Part shown: positions 48,507-56,706 of the stretch, piece after piece
How positions within the stretch are numbered: position 1 is the stretch's first letter
Layout of the letters: each line of letters opens with the position of its first letter
Origin: Actinacidiphila acididurans
Lineage (GTDB): Bacteria; Actinomycetota; Actinomycetes; Streptomycetales; Streptomycetaceae
Assembly (NCBI RefSeq): GCF_016918855.1
Contig: NZ_JADKYB010000009.1
Coordinates: 186,001-250,000 of the forward strand
DNA: 64,000 nt
Direction: 5' to 3'
Program-made: the position numbers and the translations under genes
The notes under the pieces: model-generated
What the model was told of the DNA's origin: nothing
Seen by the model: the letters and a program-made list of their open reading frames with translations, nothing else
Databases searched by the model: none

Positions 48507-48542
48507 GACGGGCTGGGGCCCTGCCCGGGGCCCCAGCCCGTC
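48507..48542 (+). terminator. Hairpin terminator after the second AraC gene
   Basis: Perfect 15-bp arms GACGGGCTGGGGCCC (48507-48521) and GGGCCCCAGCCCGTC (48528-48542) with a 6-base loop begin directly after the stop codon. Confidence 0.88.
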
Positions 48543-48600
48543 GCGCCGCTGCTGCCGGCGCATCCCCGGCGCGTCGAGCACTGCCCAGTTGGGAAAGAAG

Positions 48601-48626
48601 AGTTGCGCAAATATTATTGTGCAACT
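48601..48626. promoter_or_regulatory. Operator-like palindrome upstream of the ArsR-type regulator
   Basis: AGTTGCGCAA (48601-48610) and TTGTGCAACT (48617-48626) are 10-bp inverted arms with one mismatch around ATATTA, in a strikingly AT-rich patch. The site ends 25 bases before ATG 48652, where it would block the promoter or the ribosome site. ArsR/winged-helix repressors typically bind this sort of dyad and repress their own gene. Confidence 0.7.
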
Positions 48627-48651
48627 TTCCTTTTCTATCTATGGTCGGGAC

Positions 48652-49275
48652 ATGGCAGACCACGATCCGGCTGACTCCCGGGAGACCTCCTCGGGCGCCG
48701 AACAGCGCATCACCGACCTCGACGCGCTGAAGGTGTTCACCCACCCGCTGCGTATCCGCCTGTACCGCGCGCTGTTCACCGCCCGCGCGGCCACGGCCTC
48801 GCACCTGGCCGACCAGGTGGACGAAGCGGTGTCCCTGGTCAGCTACCACCTGCGGAAGATGGCCGCGCACGGCTTCATCGTGGAGGCCGCGGACATCAGC
48901 GCCGACGGCCGTGAGCGCTGGTGGAAGGTGTCCTCCGAGCGCGGCTTCTCCTTCCGCACCGCGGACTTCGCCGACCGGCCCGAGGGCGTTGCCGTCCTCA
49001 GCCAGGTCACCCGGCAGCTGCTCGCCGCCCGCGCCGAGCGCTACGAGCAGTACCTGGACCAGCAGGCGGCATGGCCGCCCGAGTGGATCAACGCCTCGTT
49101 CAGCTCCGAGTACATGCCGTTGCTGACCGCTGCCGAACTGCAGGAGATGGCCGAGGAACTGGGCGAGCTGATGCAGCGCTGGTCGGACCGTGGCCGTACC
49201 GCCGAGCGGGCCGGCGACACGGCGGGCCGCGAGCACGTCTCCGTGCAGATGTACGGCTTCCCGTTCCGGCCCTGA
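48652..49275 (+). CDS. ArsR-type winged-helix regulator
   Basis: The product has 207 residues from ATG 48652. LDALKVFTHPLRIRLYRALFTARAATASHLADQVDEAVSLVSYHLRKMAAHGFIVEA is the winged helix-turn-helix of HTH_20/ArsR-like type, followed by a wing RERWWKVSSERGF. The C-terminal 100 residues, SQVTRQLLAARAERYEQYLDQQ, form a helical domain as in the Streptomyces helix-turn-helix regulators of MFS exporters. The few Cys exclude metal sensing by the usual ArsR sites. It lies 85 bases before the exporter gene and downstream of an obvious palindrome. It probably represses this two-gene unit and responds to the exported compound. Confidence 0.9.
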   Translation: MADHDPADSRETSSGAEQRITDLDALKVFTHPLRIRLYRALFTARAATASHLADQVDEAVSLVSYHLRKMAAHGFIVEAADISADGRERWWKVSSERGFSFRTADFADRPEGVAVLSQVTRQLLAARAERYEQYLDQQAAWPPEWINASFSSEYMPLLTAAELQEMAEELGELMQRWSDRGRTAERAGDTAGREHVSVQMYGFPFRP

Positions 49276-49360
49276 AGCCGGCGCGGCGCAGCCCCGATCA
49301 GCCCTTACCGAGTCCGACCGTGCCCGGACAGCAGTACGCACCTGCAAGGGGGGCCGCCTC

Positions 49361-50638
49361 ATGACCGCGACCACGGCGACCGCGATACCCGCACACGGCC
49401 GGCCCGCTCACCGGGACGGCAATGTCCTGCGCTGGCTTGCCGCGTACACGGCGTCCTCGCTCGGCGACGCCGTCTACTTCCTCGCCCTCGGTTTCGCCGC
49501 CACCAAGGTGGCTTCGCCTGCGCAGGCGGGCATGGTGATGGCGGCCGGCTCGGTGCCGCGGGCCGCGCTGATGCTCGGCGGGGGAGTGGTGGCCGACCGG
49601 TGGGGGCCGCGGCGGGTGGTGATCGGCAGCGACATGCTGCGCTGCCTGCTCATCCTGTGCGCCGCCGCGGCGCTCGTTTTCGGCTCTCCCTGCCTGTGGC
49701 TGCTGGTGGCGGTGGCGCTGGTCTTCGGTGTGGTGGACGCGCTGTTCATGCCCGCGGTGGGGGCTCTGCCGCCGCGGATCGCCGACGCGGACCAGCTCGT
49801 CCGATTGCAGGGGCTCCGGGCGCTGGCGACCCGGGTCAGCAATATCGCCGGACCGCCGCTCGGCGGACTCGCGATGGGACTCGGGGGTGCGACGGCCGCC
49901 TTCACGCTGGCGGGCTCGTTCTTCGCCGTGTCCGTACCGCTGCTGATCGCCACCCGGATGGGCCCGCTGCCGCAGGGCACAGTGCTGCCGCAGGACGCAC
50001 CGTCCGCGCGGGGCACCGGTGCCTGGCACGAACTCCTGGACGGCCTGCGTTATCTGCGCCGCCACCGGCTGGTCGGGCCGTTGGTCGTCTCCGGCGCCAT
50101 CTGCGAACTCGGCCTGGTCGGCCCGCTCAACATCGGCATGATCCTGCTGTCGCGGGACCGCGGCTGGGGATCTTCCGGCTACGGCTGGATCATCTCGGCC
50201 TTCGGCGCCGGTGCGACAGCGGGGGCGCTACTGCTGACCGCCCGGGGCTGGTTGCCGCGAGCCGGCGCCCTGCAGATCGCCACGCTCTTTGCCAGCTCCG
50301 CCGCACTGGGACTGATCGGCCTCGCACCCTCCCTGGTCGCCGCGCTCGCGCTGGCACTGCTGACCGGGCTGATCGGCGGCGTCTGCGGCGGGCTCGCCTA
50401 CGCCCTCGTCCAGACCGCCACCGCCCCCGCCTACCTCGGCCGGGTCACTTCCGTCATGAGCCTGACCGGCTTCGGACTCGCCCCCCTGACCTACCCCCTC
50501 TTCGGCGCCGCCGTCTCCGCATGGGGACCCGGACCGGTCTTCCTGGCCGGAGCGGCCTTCGCAGCGTCCGGCGGCATCGTCGGCCTGACCGCACCCGCCG
50601 TCCGGGGCGCCCAACTGCCCCGCACCGCCGGCGAATAA
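49361..50638 (+). CDS. MFS transporter (exporter-like)
   Basis: The product has 425 residues from ATG 49361, after AAGGGGGG. About 12 hydrophobic segments are visible (for example VLRWLAAYTASSLGDAVYFLALGFAA, AAGSVPRAALMLGGGVVADRWGPRRVV with the MFS motif A-like DRWGPRRV, CLLILCAAAALVF, LWLLVAVALVFGVVDALFMPAV). The central loop is ~residues 195-225. This type (MFS_3/enterobactin-exporter-like) exports small molecules such as antibiotics or siderophores. The regulator encoded just before it likely controls it. Substrate unknown. Confidence 0.9.
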   Translation: MTATTATAIPAHGRPAHRDGNVLRWLAAYTASSLGDAVYFLALGFAATKVASPAQAGMVMAAGSVPRAALMLGGGVVADRWGPRRVVIGSDMLRCLLILCAAAALVFGSPCLWLLVAVALVFGVVDALFMPAVGALPPRIADADQLVRLQGLRALATRVSNIAGPPLGGLAMGLGGATAAFTLAGSFFAVSVPLLIATRMGPLPQGTVLPQDAPSARGTGAWHELLDGLRYLRRHRLVGPLVVSGAICELGLVGPLNIGMILLSRDRGWGSSGYGWIISAFGAGATAGALLLTARGWLPRAGALQIATLFASSAALGLIGLAPSLVAALALALLTGLIGGVCGGLAYALVQTATAPAYLGRVTSVMSLTGFGLAPLTYPLFGAAVSAWGPGPVFLAGAAFAASGGIVGLTAPAVRGAQLPRTAGE

Positions 50639-51021
50639 CCACGGAGCAGCCGCCCACCGACCGCCGCCTGAACCACGTCCCGTTCGGTCCGCCGACCAGG
50701 ATGCGCGGTGCAAAGGCGGCGTGCCAGGACGCCGGAGCATGCGCCCGAGCTTCCACGGCATTTGCGCCTGCCCGGGAAATCAGCGGCCTTCGATCCATCG
50801 GGAACGGGGCCGTACGGGGCCGTCGCGGTACGTGGCCGCGATCCGCGATCCGCGATCCGCGGAGCCGACAGCCCGCCGGCGGTCCCCCGTCCGTCGACGC
50901 CCTCGCCAAATAAAACGGGGCCTGCAGCGGCAGGAACACTGGCGCACGGCCGCCGTATCGAGATCCGTTTGGGATTTGTCGCCTATCGCATGCGCTAGGC
51001 CGCGGATGACACGATCGGGTT
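50639..51021. other. 383-bp region with no recognisable gene
   Basis: The frames that stay open on the minus strand are Arg/Pro-rich shadows. A triple GATCCGC unit (about 50840-50860) is the only small repeat. No terminator, palindrome or promoter stands out. Confidence 0.5.
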
Positions 51022-51195
51022 ATGGTCCGAGAACGGGGATGGCCGGATGAACCCCACGGTTTTCACGTGCCGCAGGACTCGAAACCTGCGGTGGACAGCT
51101 GCCTGAACTGCTGTGTGGTGGTACTGGTCGCCGGGGTGATCGGGTTCTTGATCCTGGCGTTTTGGATTCTGCCGCACGCAGTGATCCCCTGGTAG
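51022..51195 (+). CDS. Possible 57-residue single-pass membrane protein
   Basis: ATG 51022 opens a 57-codon frame. Its second half is a clear transmembrane helix (CCVVVLVAGVIGFLILAFWI, about residues 30-50) followed by a short tail PHAVIPW; the first half is polar (DEPHGFHVPQD). GTG 51091 would make a 34-residue version containing just the helix. The start has only a weak GATCGGG ribosome site. Amino-acid composition is convincing, but there is no known homologue. Confidence 0.45.
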   Translation: MVRERGWPDEPHGFHVPQDSKPAVDSCLNCCVVVLVAGVIGFLILAFWILPHAVIPW

Positions 51196-51202
51196 CAGCC
51201 GC

Positions 51203-51420
51203 TTGTGGCCCCAGGCGATGAAGGCGGTCGAGGTCGCCGTTCGTGATGCCTCCGGTCTCGGGGATCACCTGACCGGTGTGCAGCAGGCGTTCAAGCCGGA
51301 CGGGGGTCCTCTGACCGACACCACGGCGCTATGCGTTGAACGGGTCGCCACGAAGAACCTGTTGGCTGGCGCTTTTGGGGCTTTCCGCAACCCCGCAGGT
51401 CACGCCGAGCGTAGTGCCAA
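51203..51420 (+). pseudogene. Truncated TIGR02391/Ymh-type gene
   Basis: Reading from 51203 gives KAVEVAVRDASGLGDHLTGV, AFKPDGGPLTDTTA and KNLLAGAFGAFRNPAGHAE, which follow the pattern of the Ymh/TIGR02391 proteins (GxxLFAGAIGxFRNPxxH). The N-terminal half and everything after NPAGH are missing; from about 51420 the sequence no longer resembles the family. The transposase relic begins less than 100 bases later, so the gene was probably cut by the insertion or by a rearrangement next to it. Confidence 0.65.
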
Positions 51421-51499
51421 GAAGGCTGCTCAGCGGTCCCCGAGAGAAGGGTTTGGTGTGGGCGTTTGCGGCGTATGGGTGGGGTGTGTTGCGGGTTGA

Positions 51500-52245
51500 G
51501 TGGGTGTGGGCGGAGACGTTCACCGGGTTACGGGTGGAGCAGTTCGGCCGGCTGATGAGGGCCGTGCGGGAGCGGGCGGGCAGGGTCCGCCGCTGGGGCG
51601 TCCGTGGACCTGCCGCCGGCCGAGCGGGTCCTGCTGGTCGCCGTGTACTACCGGACGAACCTCACGATGCGGCAGTCGGCCCCGCTGTTCGGGGTCTCGC
51701 CGGCCACCGTGTGCCGGGTGATCAGCGCCTGGGCCCGTTCCTCGCACTGGAGCCGGTCAGCCGGCCCGCGGACGCCGCCGAGCGGCCGTGGATTGTGGAC
51801 GGCACGCTGATCCCGGTCCGCGACCGGAAGGTGGGTGCCCCCTTCCGTAACTACCGGTTCTCGGCGAACGTGCAGGTCGTCGTCGATGCCGACCCCCGCC
51901 TGGTGGTGGCAGCGGCCCCGCCCGGCGCCGGGCAACCGTACAGACGCACAGGTCTGGCGGTTCTCCGGTCTGGCCGCGCGCTGCCAGGGCATGACCGTGC
52001 TCGGGGACGGCGCCTGCATCAACACCGACCTGGTCGTCCCGCACTGCAAAGGCCCCGGACGTCCCCTGCTGCAAGGCGAGGAAGAAGACAGCGCCGCACG
52101 CCGCAAGGTCCGCGCCCGCGTGCGAGCACACCTTCGCCCGCATGGAGACCCGCAAGATCCTCCGCGGCTGCCGGCGACACGGCGGCGGTCCACCACGCCG
52201 TGCAAGCCGTCGCCCACCTGCACAACCTCACCCCGGACGCACGAC
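51500..52245 (+). mobile_element. Decayed IS5-type element: frameshifted DDE transposase
   Basis: Fragments of one transposase appear in order in all three plus-strand frames: AETFTGLRVEQFGRLMRAVRERAG; DLPPAERVLLVAVYYRTNLTMRQ and LFGVSPATVCRVI (HTH_Tnp_4-type); RLGPFLALEP and PWIVDGTLIPVRDRKVGAPF (first DDE Asp in IVDGT); FSANVQVVVDADPRLVVA; GLAARCQGMTVLGDGACINT (second Asp region) and GRPLLQGEEEDSAARRKVRARV; EHTFARMETRKILRGCRRHG; HHAVQAVAHLHNL. At least four frameshifts separate them. The order matches the DDE_Tnp_4 transposases common in Streptomyces. Terminal repeats were not identified. Non-functional. Confidence 0.8.
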
Positions 52246-52287
52246 CGCACCCGCCGTACGCCGCGCCGCCCCATTTACGTGTACGGT

Positions 52288-52317
52288 GTTCTCCTAAGAA
52301 CAGAACGGCGTTCTGTT
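52288..52317. promoter_or_regulatory. Nested palindromes in the aldehyde dehydrogenase promoter
   Basis: AACAGAAC-GGC-GTTCTGTT (52299-52317) is a perfect 8-bp dyad. It overlaps GTTCT-CCTA-AGAAC (52288-52301), so AGAAC/GTTCT occurs four times in 30 bases. It ends 48 bases before ATG 52366. This is a typical TetR-family operator layout and the likely site of the TetR protein encoded downstream. Binding is inferred. Confidence 0.7.
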
Positions 52318-52365
52318 ATGCCGGGGTCCCATCCCGGCCGGCGCCCCCGCCCCCCGGAGAAGCCC

Positions 52366-53856
52366 ATGACCACACCCTTCGCCGACGTCGTGGACGTATC
52401 GGCCCTGCCCGTCGACAGCCTCGACCAGGTCGATGCCGTCTTCGCCGCGCAGCGCGCGGCCTACTCGCCCGCCCGCCCGCCGACCGCCGCGGAGCGTGTC
52501 GACCGGATCGAGCGGCTCGAACGACTGCTGCAGGCGCACTACCGGGAGCTCACCGCCACCCTCGAGGCGGACTTCGGGTACCGCAGCCCGGACCAGATCC
52601 TGGCCGCGGACATGTACCCGGGCATGGCGCACGCCTCCCACGTGCGCCGGCATCTGCGGCAGTGGATGCGGCCGCGGCGCAAGTCCAGCGGAGCGCTGGG
52701 CCTGCTCGGCGTGCGCAGCCGCGAGTACGTCGAACCGCTCGGCGTCGTCGGCATCATGTCGCCGTTCAACGCGCCGGTCAGCCTCGCCGTCGACCCGGCG
52801 ATCGACGCTCTGGCGGCCGGCAACCGGGTGATCATGAAACCGAGCGAGCTGACCCCTCGCACGGCGGCCCTGTTCCGGCATCTGGTGGCCCAGGCGTTCG
52901 ACGAGACCGAGGTCGCGGTCGTCACCGGCGGCGTGGAGGTCTCCGCCCACTTCGCGGCCCTGCCCTGGGACAAGTTCCTGTTCACCGGCGGAACGGACAC
53001 CGGCAGGCGGATCCTGGAAGCCGCCGCCCCCCACCTCACGCCGGTCATCCTGGAACTGGGCGGGAAGTGTCCGGCGATCGTGCTGCCCGACGCGGACATC
53101 CGCGCGACGGCCGCGCAGATCGCCCAGGGCCGCCTCGGCAACGCCGGCCAGATCTGCCTGTCGGTGGACTACGCCCTCGTGCCCGAGGACCGGCTGGAGG
53201 AGTTCCTTGCCGCCGCCCTGGAGGCGGCCGTCGACGTGTACCCGACGGTCCAGGGAAACCGCGACTACTCGGCGATGATCGACGAGCGCGCCTACGACCG
53301 GATCCTCTCCCTCATCGACGACGCCCGTGCCAGCGGCGCCCGCGTCCTGCAGCCGGCCGCGCACGCGGGCGAGGAACTGGACCGGGCGCGCCGGCAGGTC
53401 CCCCTGACCGTCGTGGTGAACCCGCGGCAGGATTCCCGGGTCGACCAGGAGGAGATCTTCGGCCCGATCCTGTCCGTGTACACCTACAGCGCCCTCGACC
53501 AGGCGATCGCCGTCGTCAACAGCAAGCCGAAGGCGCTCGCCCTGTACGTGCTGGGCCGGGACCGCCGGGCGACCGAGACCATCGTCACCTCCACGTCCAC
53601 CGGCGGCGTCACCGTGAACGCGGCGGCCCTGCACGCGATGTCCGGCAGCATGGGGTTCGGCGGCGTCGGCCCGAGCGGGATGGGACGCTACAAGGGCGGC
53701 CGCGTGGGCTTCGACGCGTTCTCCAACAGCAAGTCCGTCGTGCACGCCAGCCGGCTGCTGCTGCGCCTGGCGGGCGAGAACGCCGCGCCGCCGTTCCGTA
53801 CGGAGCGGGCGCGCAACAACCTTCTGCGGTTGGCCCGCCTGCCCCGGCACCACTGA
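52366..53856 (+). CDS. Aldehyde dehydrogenase (coniferyl-aldehyde-dehydrogenase-like)
   Basis: The product has 496 residues from ATG 52366, after GGAGAA. The ALDH superfamily motifs are all present: PLGVVGIMSPFNAPVSL, ALAAGNRVIMKPSELTP (Lys of the cofactor site), FTGGTDTGRRI, VILELGGKCPAIV (general-base Glu), LGNAGQICLSVDYALV (catalytic Cys), and EEIFGPILSV. The length and the C-terminal pattern fit the NAD(P)-dependent coniferyl aldehyde dehydrogenase group. It oxidises aldehydes to acids in the cytosol; the natural aldehyde is not known. The TetR gene starts 26 bases later in the same operon. The promoter carries strong palindromes. An IS relic ends just upstream. Confidence 0.93.
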   Translation: MTTPFADVVDVSALPVDSLDQVDAVFAAQRAAYSPARPPTAAERVDRIERLERLLQAHYRELTATLEADFGYRSPDQILAADMYPGMAHASHVRRHLRQWMRPRRKSSGALGLLGVRSREYVEPLGVVGIMSPFNAPVSLAVDPAIDALAAGNRVIMKPSELTPRTAALFRHLVAQAFDETEVAVVTGGVEVSAHFAALPWDKFLFTGGTDTGRRILEAAAPHLTPVILELGGKCPAIVLPDADIRATAAQIAQGRLGNAGQICLSVDYALVPEDRLEEFLAAALEAAVDVYPTVQGNRDYSAMIDERAYDRILSLIDDARASGARVLQPAAHAGEELDRARRQVPLTVVVNPRQDSRVDQEEIFGPILSVYTYSALDQAIAVVNSKPKALALYVLGRDRRATETIVTSTSTGGVTVNAAALHAMSGSMGFGGVGPSGMGRYKGGRVGFDAFSNSKSVVHASRLLLRLAGENAAPPFRTERARNNLLRLARLPRHH

Positions 53857-53882
53857 TCCGCGGAAGTCCTAGGCTTCCTCCC

Positions 53883-54587
53883 GTGACGAGCACGGCCTCC
53901 GGCTTCCAGCGAGCGCGCCGCCCCGAACAGGTCGCGGCGCGGCGCCGGGCCATTCTCGGGGCCGCCCGCGACCTGCTCGCCAGCCGCGGGCCGGCCGGGG
54001 TCAGCCTCGCCGACATCGGCGCCCGGACCGGCATGGCCAAGTCCGCGCTCCTGCGGTACTTCGAGACCAGGGAGGCACTCTTCCTGGAGATCCTCGACGC
54101 CGAATGGGGCGAGTGGCTCGACGCCCTGGGCGGGGCGCTTCCGAACACGGGCAGCGGCCCCTGGGCGGCCGAGCGCGCCGTCGCCACGGCCGTCGCGGAC
54201 TCCCTCGCACAGCGCCCGCTGCTGTGCGACCTCATCTCCGTCATGGCCGGCGTGCTCGAGCGCAACATCGGGATCGCCTTCGCCCGCGACTTCAAGCAGC
54301 GCGCCGCCGAGAACACCGACCGCCTGGCCCAACTGGTCGCCACCGCGCTGCCGTGGCTGTCCCCCGACGCCGCGCACCAGTTCGCGGGCGCCGCCTTCGT
54401 CGTCACCGCGGGGCTGTGGCCCTATGCCCGGCCCACCCAGGTTGTCGCGACCGTGTCGGCGGAGATGGGCGTCGCGGACCCGGCGGCCGCCTTCCGCCGC
54501 AACCTCCGCGCCGGCCTGGTGACCCAGCTCATCGGCCTGTCCGCACAAGCCGACCGTACGACGGCAGGCGCCGGCGACGACCACTGA
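53883..54587 (+). CDS. TetR/AcrR-family repressor
   Basis: The product has 234 residues from GTG 53883. RRRAILGAARDLLASRGPAGVSLADIGARTGMAKSALLRYFETREALFLEIL is the full TetR DNA-binding domain. The C-terminal helical domain contains the segment LLCDLISVMAGVLERNI and ARPTQVVATVSAEMG, as in TetR_C_17-like actinobacterial repressors. It is 26 bases after the aldehyde dehydrogenase stop, so both genes form one autoregulated unit. The AGAAC/GTTCT palindrome in front of the operon is its probable site. Confidence 0.92.
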   Translation: MTSTASGFQRARRPEQVAARRRAILGAARDLLASRGPAGVSLADIGARTGMAKSALLRYFETREALFLEILDAEWGEWLDALGGALPNTGSGPWAAERAVATAVADSLAQRPLLCDLISVMAGVLERNIGIAFARDFKQRAAENTDRLAQLVATALPWLSPDAAHQFAGAAFVVTAGLWPYARPTQVVATVSAEMGVADPAAAFRRNLRAGLVTQLIGLSAQADRTTAGAGDDH

Positions 54588-54767
54588 GCCGGGACGACTC
54601 GGACCGGCCCTCGGACAGGGCACCTCGGGGGAGCGGCAGGTGCGACATCGCTCGGGCGTCCTCGAACCCGGGCCGGCCGTCCGCGAATGCCTGCTCCGGC
54701 GCGTGCGGGCGCTGCCGTGGGACATCCGGATGTGCGTCCCGCCCGCGCCGGCCTTCAACAGTCGGGG

Positions 54768-55805
54768 TCAGCGTTCGAGGAGGGCGATGCGGATGGCTCG
54801 TTCGACGTGGGCGGCGGTGTTGGCGTGTCCTGCGGCGTTGGGGTGGACCAGGGTGGCGCGCTTGCGGAGGGCAGTGCAGTCCAGCAGCGTGCCGGGGATC
54901 TTGGCGGGCCAGTAGGTCTCGGCGTCGCCGCAGATTCCTTCGACCCACTTGGTGCCGGCGGGCTGGCAGGCGTCGTGGCCCACGCTGGAGGAGTAGACGT
55001 CGACGTAGCGGTCGCCGAAGAACGACGTGACCCGTTGGATCGCGGCGTTCAGCGGCTTGAGGACGTCCTCACGGAGCCAGTCGACGTCGGCGTGGGTGAT
55101 CGGGCCGAGTTCGGTGAGGTCGGCGCGGTTGCAGGCACTGCCTTCCGCCGGCAGGACGGCCGGGTAGCCGACCGTGATCACCTTGGCGTTGGGCGCGGCC
55201 TGGTGCACCTGTGCCAGCATCTCGACGTACTCGTCCTGGACCCGGGCGAGCTTGTCCTTGATGCTCTCCTCCCCCTCGGGGGGATTGGTGTAGTGGTCGC
55301 GGCAGGACCTGCCGGCCAGGCCCTGCTCGACGCATTTGAGGAGCATGCCGCCGAAGGGGAGGCTGTTGCCGCCGACGCCGATGGTGACGACATCGGTCCG
55401 GTCGTCCAGTTGAGCGCGCTGGATCTGCGGGTCCACCGCGGGCCAGCCGCCGGCGGGGGGCTGGACCGGGCTGATCGGCGTCTGCTTGACCGAGGCGATG
55501 TCGGCGATCGTGGCGTTGCCGCAACTGGCGTTGGTCAGGTGGACGGGCTTGCCCGGCGGGAACTCGGCGAGCTCCCGGTCGACGACGTCGGGGTAGGCGT
55601 TGGCGGTGCGGTCGCAGCCGTCCCGCGACGGATCACCCAGCGCGGGCAGCGGGTCCCCGACGAAGCCTCCGGCGGTGTACGAGTCGCCGAGCGCGGCCCA
55701 CTCGTACTGGTCGGCCGCACCGGCGGAGCCCGAGGGCAAAAGCGCGGCCGCGGTCAGCGCGAGCCCCACGGCCAGCGCTCGCAGGCGGGGGACAGGGTGT
55801 CGCAT
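54768..55805 (-). CDS. Secreted SGNH/GDSL hydrolase
   Basis: The product has 345 residues from ATG 55805. A signal peptide (about 1-31, ending SAGAAD) is followed by ALGDSYTAGGF (block I, catalytic Ser in GDSY), NASCGNATIADI (block II Gly), TIGVGGNSLPFG (block III Asn) and LVHPNAAGHANTA (block V with Asp/His equivalents HPN...H). The SEST-like type has several disulfides, and eight or more Cys are visible here (SCGN, LKC, RSC, ACN, DACQ, GICG, LDC). Such secreted esterases/lipases are widespread in Streptomyces. The His in VHPNAAGH is the catalytic one. Confidence 0.9.
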   Translation of the reverse strand: MRHPVPRLRALAVGLALTAAALLPSGSAGAADQYEWAALGDSYTAGGFVGDPLPALGDPSRDGCDRTANAYPDVVDRELAEFPPGKPVHLTNASCGNATIADIASVKQTPISPVQPPAGGWPAVDPQIQRAQLDDRTDVVTIGVGGNSLPFGGMLLKCVEQGLAGRSCRDHYTNPPEGEESIKDKLARVQDEYVEMLAQVHQAAPNAKVITVGYPAVLPAEGSACNRADLTELGPITHADVDWLREDVLKPLNAAIQRVTSFFGDRYVDVYSSSVGHDACQPAGTKWVEGICGDAETYWPAKIPGTLLDCTALRKRATLVHPNAAGHANTAAHVERAIRIALLER

Positions 55806-56055
55806 GGATCCTCCAGGATCGGCGGAAGACACCCGGGGCCGGAACACGACCCGGGCGGAAGGCACTTGTGCCCAGATCGTCCAAGCCGCCGGAGCACGCC
55901 GTTCCGAACAATCGGACTTCCGGCCCCTATCGGGCTAATGAGTCAGCTCTTTCGTGTCGCCGCCCACCCCCTGAGCGCCCCGCGGCGAGACGCCAACGGG
56001 CGGGCGGCTGGCCCCGTGCCGGCGTACGGGTCAACCCGATCGGGGCTGATCGGGG

Positions 56056-56568
56056 CTAATCCGGGCGGCCGTCGGCGAGCCACTGGGCGAGGCCGCGCAG
56101 CCCGGCCGCCCACCGCCCGAGATCGGTGACCTCGGCGTGCCCGGTGAGGACGGTGAGCAACTCGGCAACCGCCTCGTCCGCCCGCTCGGCGTCGTTGAGG
56201 GTCAGGGCGCGGAAGACGCGTACGGAGTCGGAGTCGGGGAACTCCGTGCGGGCGCGATCGAGCACCGCCAGCGACTCGTCGAGCTCGCCCAGCCATCTCA
56301 GGGTGCTGGCGTACTGGCACAGGCACCGGCGCAGGACGTCACCGTCCAGGCCGAGGGCGAGCGCCCGCTCGTAGTAGCCGCGGGCGGTCTCCTCCTGGCC
56401 CGCGGTGTCGTAGGCGCCACCCACCTCGTACACGAGGACCGGGTGGTCGGGGTGTTCGGCAAGCAGCGCCTGGAAGTAGGCGATCGTCGGCGCCATGTTC
56501 GCCCGGTCGCGCCGGTCGTAGCCACGCTGGATCGCCTCGGCCAGTTCGGGCGTCACGTCGCTCGTCAC
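56056..56568 (-). CDS. Tetratricopeptide-repeat protein
   Basis: The product has 170 residues if it starts at GTG 56568 (VTSDVTPELAEAIQRGYD); ATG 56613 would add 15 unconserved residues. TPR-type helix pairs follow: MAPTIAYFQALLAEHPDHPVLVYEVGGAYDTAGQEETARGYYERALAL, then YASTLRWLGELDESLAVLDRARTEFPDSDSV and RADEAVAELLTVL. About four repeats are present. It is a cytosolic protein-protein interaction scaffold. It is divergent from no one in particular and not part of an operon. Confidence 0.8.
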   Translation of the reverse strand: MTSDVTPELAEAIQRGYDRRDRANMAPTIAYFQALLAEHPDHPVLVYEVGGAYDTAGQEETARGYYERALALGLDGDVLRRCLCQYASTLRWLGELDESLAVLDRARTEFPDSDSVRVFRALTLNDAERADEAVAELLTVLTGHAEVTDLGRWAAGLRGLAQWLADGRPD

Positions 56569-56706
56569 TGCCGCGCCCCCATGCGTACGAGTCGAGTCCG
56601 AAGATCGAATCACCCTAGCGCAGCCTGTTCGCAGGCCCTGCCCACGGGCCGACCGGCCGGCGCGACGGGAGAGTCGCCGGCTGCGGTCAGGTGATCCGAA
56701 AAGCGG

